From Acidimicrobiales bacterium (GTDB taxonomy: Bacteria; Actinomycetota; Acidimicrobiia; Acidimicrobiales; VFJN01): DNA of 5,219 nt. Numbering within the stretch: position 1 is the first letter of the stretch; each line of letters begins with the position of its first letter. Both the position numbers and the translations under genes were made by a program. The stretch lies in contig JAFGPU010000515.1 of assembly GCA_016936035.1 (NCBI GenBank), positions 1-5,219 of the forward strand, given 5' to 3'. A model generated the notes under the pieces. The model saw nothing but the letters and a program-made list of their open reading frames with translations. It was not told the DNA's origin and ran no database searches. This document shows positions 1 through 5,219 of the stretch, one piece after another.

Positions 1-1986
1 ACGCCCGACGTCGGGCAGTTCGGCCGGCCGCGATCGGTCTCCGTGTACGGGCTCGTCGACCTCCCGGCGGGTACCGATCGGCCGGCGGTGCAGGCCGCGC
101 ACCCGAACCTGTCCGTACGGTCGCCGACGCCGACCGTCGACGACCGATCCGTGCCCGTGACGTGGAGCTACGTCCTCGGCGGGCTCGTGCTGACCGTCGT
201 CGGCATCGTCATCGCCGCCGCGTTCACGGCCGGCGCACGGCGCCAACTCACGACCCTCGGCCAGCTGTCGGCGAACGGGGCCGCGGCTGCGGTGCTGCGG
301 GCGATGCTCGGCCTGCAGGGCACGGTGACCGGCATCGTCGGGTCGCTGGCCGGCGTGGCGCTCGCCTTCGGCGGCCTCGCCCTCGTCGGACGGGAGCGGA
401 TCGAGGAGGTGATCGGACACCGGCTTCCCGGCTTCGACATCCGGCCGGCCGACATCGCACTGGCGGCCATGGTCGGCGTCGTCGCCGCCACGGTGGCCGC
501 ACTGGTGCCGGCCCGGACGATCACCCGCATCCCGACGCTGACCGCCCTCGCCGGGCGCCGACCGATGCCGCCGGTGCGACGGCGGGTCGTCGTCGCGGGC
601 GGCGCGGCGTTCGCGATCGGGCTCGGACTGCTCGCCGTGGCGGTGGTCGGAGCGCGGTCGGGGCAAGACGGTGAGATGTGGGCCGGGGTGGCCGTCGCCG
701 GCGGCGTCCTCGAGCTGCTGGGCACGTGCGCCATTGCGCCGAAGCTCGTCTCGTTCATGGAGCCCCTGGCGGCGCGCACGCGGGGTGCCTGGCGCCTGGC
801 TGCGCGCAGCCTGGCCCGCCAGCGCAGCCGCACCGGCGCGGTCGTCAGCGCCGTCGCCGCCGCGGCCGGGCTGGCGGTGGCGGCGGCCGCCCTCGTCGCA
901 GGCGCAGACGCAGGCGACACCGAGCCCGTCGTGCCCGACGACGTGGTGGTCGCCAGCGTCCTTCGCATGACCGACCAGGGCGGCGAGGCGGAAGGCGGGG
1001 GCCGGCTCGACCTGGCGCCACCCCCTGCGGACCTCGCCACCGAGCTCGAGAAGGCCCTCGGCGTCGAGCCGACCTCCATCCGTGTGGCGGGTTCTCTCGA
1101 CGACTGGGTCGACGCGTCGGTCCCCGTGGTGGCGGACGACCTGCTCCTCGACGCGTTCGAGGCCGGCGACGACGTGCGCGCCGCGCTCGACGAGGTCGGC
1201 CTCGTCGCCCTGCGACACCCGGACCGCATGACCGGGGCCCTGCCGATCGACACCGGGACGGCGGCCCCCGCGGCCGGGAACGCCGGCATGCCGGCGACCG
1301 GGCAGATCACCCTTCCCGACGGGTCGCCCCACGACGTCGTCACCATCGCCAGCCGCGTCCGGTTCGGCGGCGTCTGGGACTGGAGTCTCATCGACCCCGA
1401 CCTGGCCGACGACCTCGGCCTCGTGGTGACTGAGATCGGGTCGATGTACCGCACGCCCGCGCCGTTGACCCCGTCCCAGCAGGACGACCTCTCGGTCCTG
1501 CAGGCCGACTGGGCGGGCGGCCTGTACCGGACGCCGTCCGACGTCTATCTCGAGCTGACGTTCGACGAGCCGAACGACGCGGTGGTGACGCCGAGCCAGA
1601 TCGGCCTGATCCTTGCCGGCGTGGCGCTGCTGTTCTCGGTGCTGGTGGTGGGCGCCAGCCTGGCCCTGGCGGCTGCGGAGGCCCGCGACGAGCGCGAGGT
1701 GCTCAGCGTGGCCGGGGCCGCGCCCGGCACGCTCGCTCGCGGGGCCGGGGCGCGGGCCTGGCTGCTGGCCGTCACCGGTGCGGCGATGGCCGTGCCGGCC
1801 GGCCTGCTGCCGGTCGCGGTTTTCGTCGCCGCCGGCGACGGCACGACGCGCTTCGTCGTCCCCTGGCCCACGGTGGGGGTGCTGCTCGTCGCTCTGCCGC
1901 TCGTCGCCGCAGTGGTGGCGTTGGCCACCAGCACCTTCGCCCAGCACGCCCGCCCCGTCCGCATCTCGACGGCCATGTTCGAGTGA
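1..1986 (+). CDS. FtsX/MacB-type ABC transporter permease (3' part, start outside window)
   Basis: This is an integral membrane subunit of an ABC exporter, probably paired with a separate ATPase. The frame is open from the first base, and the GTG at 43 is internal because the first membrane helix and first extracellular domain of the family are missing. Of the 661 residues visible, about nine hydrophobic segments lie near residues 57-76, 105-129, 151-169, 196-217, 227-247, 280-301, 534-559, 587-611 and 622-642. The first three form the end of one FtsX module: an RRQLTTLGQLSANG loop after helix 1, and a closing VPARTITRIPTLTAL motif. Residues about 260-300 (ARSLARQRSRTGAVVSA) open a second FtsX module. 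It is followed by an extracellular domain of about 230 residues and three last helices with the typical AEARDEREVLSVAGAAPGTL loop. This duplicated layout is known from the MacB/LolC-like family. The substrate cannot be told; lipid, lipoprotein or peptide are all possible. The next gene is convergent, so nothing in view is co-transcribed with it. Confidence 0.88.
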   Translation, partial: TPDVGQFGRPRSVSVYGLVDLPAGTDRPAVQAAHPNLSVRSPTPTVDDRSVPVTWSYVLGGLVLTVVGIVIAAAFTAGARRQLTTLGQLSANGAAAAVLRAMLGLQGTVTGIVGSLAGVALAFGGLALVGRERIEEVIGHRLPGFDIRPADIALAAMVGVVAATVAALVPARTITRIPTLTALAGRRPMPPVRRRVVVAGGAAFAIGLGLLAVAVVGARSGQDGEMWAGVAVAGGVLELLGTCAIAPKLVSFMEPLAARTRGAWRLAARSLARQRSRTGAVVSAVAAAAGLAVAAAALVAGADAGDTEPVVPDDVVVASVLRMTDQGGEAEGGGRLDLAPPPADLATELEKALGVEPTSIRVAGSLDDWVDASVPVVADDLLLDAFEAGDDVRAALDEVGLVALRHPDRMTGALPIDTGTAAPAAGNAGMPATGQITLPDGSPHDVVTIASRVRFGGVWDWSLIDPDLADDLGLVVTEIGSMYRTPAPLTPSQQDDLSVLQADWAGGLYRTPSDVYLELTFDEPNDAVVTPSQIGLILAGVALLFSVLVVGASLALAAAEARDEREVLSVAGAAPGTLARGAGARAWLLAVTGAAMAVPAGLLPVAVFVAAGDGTTRFVVPWPTVGVLLVALPLVAAVVALATSTFAQHARPVRISTAMFE

Positions 1987-1996
1987 CGGCGAGGTG

Positions 1997-2016
1997 CTGA
2001 CAGCCGCCAGAACCCC
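1997..2016 (+). repeat. 20-bp direct repeat, copy 1
   Basis: The sequence ctgacagccgccagaacccc occurs here and again at 2089-2108, a 92-base spacing, with no mismatch. The flanks differ on both sides, so the unit is bounded at exactly 20 bases. It begins 11 bases after the permease stop. Its core cgccagaa (2005-2012) is complementary to ttctggcg at 2059-2066, so the two could pair across a 46-base loop. Its function is unknown. Confidence 0.9.
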
Positions 2017-2058
2017 CGAGCCGCGCCACCCCACCGACACCCCCGGCGCCCCACCAAC

Positions 2059-2066
2059 TTCTGGCG
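2059..2066 (-). repeat. Inverted copy of the repeat core (ttctggcg)
   Basis: These eight bases are the exact reverse complement of the cgccagaa core in both 20-base repeats, and they lie between them. The match does not extend to the rest of the repeat. An 8-base match is weak alone, but its position between two exact copies makes alternative stem-loops possible. Confidence 0.5.
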
Positions 2067-2088
2067 TCCCTCACCAGCACATCGCCAC

Positions 2089-2108
2089 CTGACAGCCGCC
2101 AGAACCCC
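2089..2108 (+). repeat. 20-bp direct repeat, copy 2
   Basis: This is the second exact copy of ctgacagccgccagaacccc. Its core cgccagaa (2097-2104) can pair with ttctggcg at 2059-2066 across a 30-base loop. That pairing excludes the equivalent one with copy 1. The last four C bases also form the first arm of the adjoining GC-rich hairpin. Confidence 0.9.
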
Positions 2109-2121
2109 GGGGCCCCCGGGG
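2105..2121. terminator. GC-only hairpin, candidate bidirectional terminator
   Basis: Two ccccgggg palindromes (2105-2112 and 2114-2121) are separated by one C. They can fold into a stem of about seven G-C pairs with a three-base loop. The hairpin lies just past the mazG stop and at the far end of the gap from the permease, where either transcript could end. No T-run follows on either strand, so it is not a classical intrinsic terminator. Actinobacterial terminators often lack a strong U-tract, which keeps the call possible but unproven. Confidence 0.35.
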
Positions 2122-2129
2122 CGAACCGG

Positions 2130-3575
2130 TCAGGACTCCTGGGCGCGGTAGCGGTCGCGGACGTGCTCGGCGGCGATGCGGAGCTCGCTCTCGGCGTCGT
2201 CGCCGGCCCGGCGGACGGTGTCGACGGCGTCGAGCAGCAGGCGGCCGGCCTCGCTCAGGCCGGGGTCGTCCCCGACGAGCGACCGCCAGTCGACGCCCTG
2301 CGACTCGGCCTTGCGCTGCACCTTCGAGGCGTAGAGCAGGGCGGGCAGGGCGGCGGGGATGCCGTCCATGACGCTCGCCCGGCCCTTCTCGGCCTTCTTG
2401 AGCTGCTCCCAGCGCTCGGCGACCTCGTCGGCGTCGGCCACCTCGACACCGGCGAACACGTGCGGGTGGCGGCTGATCAGCTTGGTGCTGATCCCCCGAG
2501 CGACGTCGGCCAGGGTGAACCGGCCCGCCTCCGCGGCGAGCGTGGCGTGGAACACGACCTGGAACAGCAGGTCGCCCAGCTCCTCCTCGAGCAGGTCGAA
2601 GCCGTCGCCGGCCTCGACGTCGAGGTGGTCGATCGCCTCGAGCACCTCGTAGGCCTCCTCCAGCAGGTGGCGGCGCAGGGTGTGGTGGGTCTGCTGGCTG
2701 TCCCACGGGCAGTCGGCGCGCAGGCGCCGCACCACCTCGGCGAACGCCGCCACCTCGCCCGCCACCGGCGCGCCGAGGGCCGGCACGTAGACCGACGTGA
2801 GGTGGTCGGGCGTCACCGCCCGGTCGAGCTCGTGCCACGGCAGCTCGGTGACCTGCTCGTCGGGCAGTCCCAGCCGTTGGAGCACCACGACCGTCGGCTC
2901 GGCGCCCGCCCCCGCCTGCCGCACGTCGTGCTCGTCCCGGTCGTCGGCAACGGCGGTCTCGGCGGCGCCCACGTGGGTGGCAGCCGACGCCCCGACGTCG
3001 AGGGCGTCGACGACGTCGCCGATGGCCAGCTTGACCTCGGAGAGCACGTCGCGGTCGTCGCACTGCCCCACCAGCAGCGGGCCGCGCTCGCCCGCCGCCT
3101 CGGTGGCGAAGCGGTGCCCGTCGACCAGGCGCACGCCCCGCTCGACCGGGTCGATGCCCAGCCGCACCCACGCCAGGTCGACGAACGACAGGGCCGGTAC
3201 GAGCTCGACCGCCATGCGGTCGTCGGCGAGCAGCAGCTCGACGGTGCGCTCGGCCACCACCGGCGAGCCCGGCACCGCGTACAGCACCTCGCCGTGCGCG
3301 TCGGCTGCGGCCACCAGCGCCTCGACGATGCCCGCGTACACGTCGTCGATGGTGCCGGCCTGCTCGTACAGGTGGTCGAAGCTGACGGCGTCGCGGACCA
3401 CCGGCGCCGCCGGGTGGCGGGTGGTGCGCACGAAGCGGTGGTCGATGCGCTCGACCGCGGCGGTCGTCGCCGCGGTGACCAGCTCGGGCCCGGCGGGGCC
3501 CAGCCCGCACACCACGACCCGGGGACGGCGGTCGGCGAAGGCGCCGCCGGTGGAGGTGAAGGTGGGATCGGTCAC
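2130..3575 (-). CDS. mazG: MazG nucleoside triphosphate pyrophosphohydrolase with N-terminal methylase-like domain
   Basis: MazG hydrolyses NTPs and dNTPs to the monophosphate and pyrophosphate, removing abnormal or surplus nucleotides in the cytoplasm. I place the start at GTG 3575 (481 residues, protein beginning MTDPTF). The longer reading from GTG 3671 adds an Arg/Pro-rich stretch and overlaps the upstream gene by 59 bases. Residues about 20-265 resemble the tetrapyrrole-methylase-like domain of YabN-type MazG: GLGPAGPELVT at 24-34, the FDHLYEQAGTIDDVY segment, and YAVPGSPVVAE at 99-109. The MazG module follows, with CPWD at 289-292, an EExxE motif at E306/E307/E310 and ExxD at E332/D335, the metal-binding residues of the family. 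The length is close to that of B. subtilis YabN. A low-complexity insert lies at about 194-227, and the C-terminal second MazG repeat is degenerate. The gap to the lipoprotein stop is 37 bases with no clear Shine-Dalgarno sequence or promoter, so it is probably co-transcribed with that gene. Confidence 0.93.
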   Translation of the reverse strand: MTDPTFTSTGGAFADRRPRVVVCGLGPAGPELVTAATTAAVERIDHRFVRTTRHPAAPVVRDAVSFDHLYEQAGTIDDVYAGIVEALVAAADAHGEVLYAVPGSPVVAERTVELLLADDRMAVELVPALSFVDLAWVRLGIDPVERGVRLVDGHRFATEAAGERGPLLVGQCDDRDVLSEVKLAIGDVVDALDVGASAATHVGAAETAVADDRDEHDVRQAGAGAEPTVVVLQRLGLPDEQVTELPWHELDRAVTPDHLTSVYVPALGAPVAGEVAAFAEVVRRLRADCPWDSQQTHHTLRRHLLEEAYEVLEAIDHLDVEAGDGFDLLEEELGDLLFQVVFHATLAAEAGRFTLADVARGISTKLISRHPHVFAGVEVADADEVAERWEQLKKAEKGRASVMDGIPAALPALLYASKVQRKAESQGVDWRSLVGDDPGLSEAGRLLLDAVDTVRRAGDDAESELRIAAEHVRDRYRAQES

Positions 3576-3612
3576 GGCACGACGCCGGCGCTGGGTCGGC
3601 GGGCCGTGCGCA

Positions 3613-4233
3613 TCACCCGACGGCGAGGTCGCTCGCCGGGTCGGCCGCGCCCGGGGCGGCAGCAGGCCCACCCGGCGGCGTGACCGTGAACTGGTCGGTG
3701 TCCCACGTGCCGTACCGCGAGCTGATGTCGACGTCGGCCTGCTCGAAACCGGCGGTCATCGCCTCGTTGAACTCCTCCTCGCCCAGTTCGTCCTGCAGGC
3801 GCGTCAAGGCGGCCACGCCGTCGAGGAAGTCGGGGCGGAGGTCGTCGGGCAGTCTGTCGACGCCACCGGGCACCGCCTGCTCGACGAGGTCCTCCGCCGC
3901 CGAGCGGTCGTCGTCGGTCAGCTCGAAGCCCTCGTCGTCGAGGACGGTCTCGGCCACCAGGAACTGGACGTGCAGCCCGGCGACGGCCCCCACGTACTGC
4001 TGCGCGTAGCCCCCCGCCAGGTCGCCGCGCAGCTGGGCCCGGTCGACCTGGCCGAACACGAAGGTGCGCAGCTCGTCGTCCTCGTAGAACAGGTCGAGCT
4101 CGTCCTCGAAGTCGCTGCGCGAGACGGTGGTGTCGCCGACGCGCACCGCCGCGGACTGCTCGGAGCAACCCGTGGCGGCGAGCCCGGCGACGGCGACGGC
4201 GGCGATCAGCGAGGTGATGCGTCGGTTGAGCAC
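3613..4233 (-). CDS. Lipoprotein with SurA-like N-terminal domain, no parvulin domain
   Basis: This is a 206-residue exported lipoprotein, probably a membrane-anchored chaperone or foldase-like factor on the outer face of the cell membrane. The start at GTG 4233 is chosen because it gives a proper signal peptide: MLNRR, a hydrophobic core (residues 8-20), and a lipobox-like AATGC with Cys23 as the lipidation site. The open frame runs on upstream to 4617, but that part is low-complexity Arg/Gly/Pro and overlaps mfd. The mature part begins with AVRVGDTTVSRSDFEDEL (29-46), matching the SurA/PrsA N-terminal pattern of a short beta strand then a helix. An acidic helical region follows, and near the end is SRYGTWDTDQFTVTPP (172-187), a closing motif seen in SurA/PrsA-type proteins. 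The tail is Pro/Ala-rich. No peptidyl-prolyl isomerase domain (about 90 residues) is present, so enzymatic activity is not expected. It sits 56 bases after mfd and 37 before mazG. Confidence 0.8.
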   Translation of the reverse strand: MLNRRITSLIAAVAVAGLAATGCSEQSAAVRVGDTTVSRSDFEDELDLFYEDDELRTFVFGQVDRAQLRGDLAGGYAQQYVGAVAGLHVQFLVAETVLDDEGFELTDDDRSAAEDLVEQAVPGGVDRLPDDLRPDFLDGVAALTRLQDELGEEEFNEAMTAGFEQADVDISSRYGTWDTDQFTVTPPGGPAAAPGAADPASDLAVG

Positions 4234-4239
4234 GCCCAG

Positions 4240-4269
4240 ATCGTAGGGACTCGCCGCACCGCCCACGAA
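4240..4269 (-). promoter_or_regulatory. Predicted leaderless promoter for the lipoprotein-mazG unit
   Basis: On the minus strand TACGAT (4245 to 4240) fits the actinobacterial -10 consensus TANNNT. Exactly six bases separate it from the GTG at 4233, so transcription would begin at or very near the start codon. No Shine-Dalgarno sequence precedes the GTG, as expected for a leaderless message. A weak -35 candidate, TTCGTG (4269 to 4264), lies 18 bases upstream of the -10. The whole element falls in the 56-base gap after mfd. Read-through from mfd is also possible. Confidence 0.5.
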
Positions 4270-4289
4270 CCCGGGCCGACGGGTGACGA

Positions 4290-5219
4290 CTACGCCGCCT
4301 GCTCCTTGGCGGGGAACAACGTCGACAGCAGCTCGACCAGCTCGGTGGCGACCGTGCGGCCGCCCTTGACCGGGATGACGAGCTGCCCGAGCTCGGCCTT
4401 GTAGATGCCCTTGGGGACCAGGCGCTTGAGGCGGATCTCCTCGGACACCTTGAGCTCGACCGGGCTCATGCGGGCGGTCCACACGGCCGCCCCGATGGCC
4501 GTGACCTTGACCACGTTGATCTCGCGGATGTCGAGGCGGGCCGCCTCGGCCCGCAGGCGGGCCACATCCAGCAGGGCGACGGCGGCGTCGGGCACCGGTC
4601 CGTAGCGGTCCTGCCACTCGGCGCGGATGTCGTCGACCTCGGCCTCGGTGGTGACCGCGGCCAAGCGCCGGTAGGCCTCGAGCCGCAGCTCCTCCTTGGC
4701 CACGTAGTCCTTGGGCAGGTTGGCGTCGAGGGGGAGGTCGAGCTTGATCTCGGCCGGCTCCCGCACCTCTTCGCCCTTGAGCTCGGCCACGACCTCGCTG
4801 ACCATCTGGCAGTAGAGGTCGTAGCCCACGGCGGCGACGTGACCCGACTGCCCGGTGCCCAGCAGGTTGCCGGCACCGCGGATCTCGAGGTCGCGCATGG
4901 CGATCTTGAAGCCCGAGCCCAGCTCGGTGGCCTCGCCGATGGTCTTCAGCCGCTCGTAGGCCTCTTCGGTGAGCACCCGGTCGCGGGGGTGGAACAGGTA
5001 GGCGTAGGCCCGCTGGCCCGACCGCCCGACCCGGCCCCGGATCTGGTGGAGCTGGCCCAGGCCCAGCAGGTCGGCCCGGTCGACCACCAGCGTGTTGACG
5101 GTCGGCATGTCGATGCCCGACTCGATGATGGTGGTGCAGACCAGCACGTCGAACTCGCCCTCCCAGAAGTCGAGCACGACCTTCTCGAGCGAGCCCTCGT
5201 CCATCTGCCCGTGGGCGAC
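4290..5219 (-). CDS. mfd: Transcription-repair coupling factor Mfd (C-terminal part, N-terminus outside window)
   Basis: Mfd is an ATP-driven DNA translocase that pushes stalled RNA polymerase off DNA and brings in the UvrABC repair proteins. The last 309 residues are visible, ending in KEQAA and a TAG stop. The frame continues to the window edge (VAHGQM at its visible start), so the ATG at 5204 is internal. Helicase motif V (TTIIESGIDMP, 29-39, then VVDRAD) and motif VI (QLHQIRGRVGRSGQRAYAYL, 56-75) are intact. The TRG (translocation in RecG) motif follows at about 90-127, with LGSGFKIAMRDLEIRGAGN and a conserved QSGH. Residues about 158-300 match the C-terminal regulatory domain D7, for example the helix EELRLEAYRRLA and the DRYGPVPD segment. 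Nothing looks truncated or frameshifted. It is the first visible gene of the minus-strand series leading to the lipoprotein and mazG. Confidence 0.96.
   Translation of the reverse strand, partial: VAHGQMDEGSLEKVVLDFWEGEFDVLVCTTIIESGIDMPTVNTLVVDRADLLGLGQLHQIRGRVGRSGQRAYAYLFHPRDRVLTEEAYERLKTIGEATELGSGFKIAMRDLEIRGAGNLLGTGQSGHVAAVGYDLYCQMVSEVVAELKGEEVREPAEIKLDLPLDANLPKDYVAKEELRLEAYRRLAAVTTEAEVDDIRAEWQDRYGPVPDAAVALLDVARLRAEAARLDIREINVVKVTAIGAAVWTARMSPVELKVSEEIRLKRLVPKGIYKAELGQLVIPVKGGRTVATELVELLSTLFPAKEQAA

Larger units (their letters stand above)
1987..2129. other. Convergent intergenic region with repeats
   Basis: This gap of 143 bases lies between the stop of the permease (plus strand) and the stop of mazG (minus strand). 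I see no gene in it. It contains two exact copies of a 20-base direct repeat, an inverted copy of the repeat core between them, and a GC-rich hairpin at the mazG end. With both flanking genes ending here, the structures are more likely to concern transcript ends or chromosomal repeats than initiation. Confidence 0.85.

Noticed and set aside
3..16. Perfect 14-base palindrome gcccgacgtcgggc, followed by cggccggccg at 21-30
   Set aside because: Both lie within the coding frame, and palindromes of this length are expected by chance at this GC content, so there is no support for an operator.
1281..1296. Perfect 16-base palindrome cgccggcatgccggcg inside the permease
   Set aside because: By a rough estimate from the base composition, about one perfect palindrome of this length per few windows of this size is expected by chance. 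It falls in an Ala/Gly-rich loop of the coding sequence with no other sign of a site.
168..1454. Long minus-strand open frame (428 codons) opposite the permease
   Set aside because: Its translation is Ser/Thr/Ala/Arg-rich low complexity with no domain. Such frames are expected opposite GC-rich genes, and the plus strand encodes a clear permease with membrane helices.
1997..2108. The two 20-base repeats as a CRISPR array or attachment sites
   Set aside because: There are only two copies, the repeat is shorter than usual for CRISPR, the 72-base spacer is too long, and no cas, integrase or tRNA gene is nearby.
2163..3683. Plus-strand open frame of 506 codons opposite mazG
   Set aside because: The product is a repetitive Val/Gly/Arg/His/Leu-rich sequence, typical of an antisense shadow, while the minus strand carries MazG with catalytic motifs.
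2797..4404. Plus-strand open frame of 535 codons spanning mazG, the lipoprotein and the end of mfd
   Set aside because: It crosses three real minus-strand genes and their gaps, and the translation is Ser/Thr/Arg-rich with no recognisable motif, so it is a composition artefact.
4234..4617. N-terminal extension of the lipoprotein frame up to 4617
   Set aside because: It overlaps mfd, is Arg/Gly/Pro-rich and would bury the signal peptide inside the protein. The GTG at 4233 gives a proper lipoprotein signal.

Overview
This GC-rich window looks like actinobacterial chromosome. Third codon positions are nearly all G or C, two of the inferred starts are GTG, one gene appears to have a leaderless promoter, and the order mfd - SurA-like lipoprotein - mazG is an actinobacterial arrangement (Mycobacterium tuberculosis has mfd directly followed by mazG). 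The style of the permease and lipoprotein would suit Acidimicrobiia or a relative, but that placement is an inference.

Layout. On the plus strand, positions 1-1986 hold the 3' part of a large FtsX/MacB-type ABC transporter permease; its beginning lies outside the window. A convergent intergenic gap (1987-2129) follows. It holds an exact 20-bp direct repeat, an inverted copy of the repeat core, and a very GC-rich hairpin. The rest is a minus-strand series, in transcription order: the C-terminal end of mfd (5219 to 4290, N-terminal part outside the window), a 206-residue lipoprotein with a SurA-like N-terminal segment (4233 to 3613), and a two-domain MazG protein (3575 to 2130).

How the genes fit together. 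Mfd removes stalled RNA polymerase and recruits nucleotide excision repair. MazG hydrolyses non-canonical or excess NTPs. Both protect nucleic acid integrity. The lipoprotein between them is probably an envelope chaperone or foldase-like factor that shares the transcription unit. A TACGAT -10 element six bases before its GTG suggests that the lipoprotein and mazG are also transcribed from their own leaderless promoter. The permease is an unrelated neighbour that converges on this unit.

I see no mobile element, CRISPR array, RNA gene or phage gene, and no convincing new multi-gene system. The points most worth following are the intergenic repeat (possibly a dispersed genomic element), the decayed second MazG module and low-complexity insert in MazG, and the predicted leaderless promoter.
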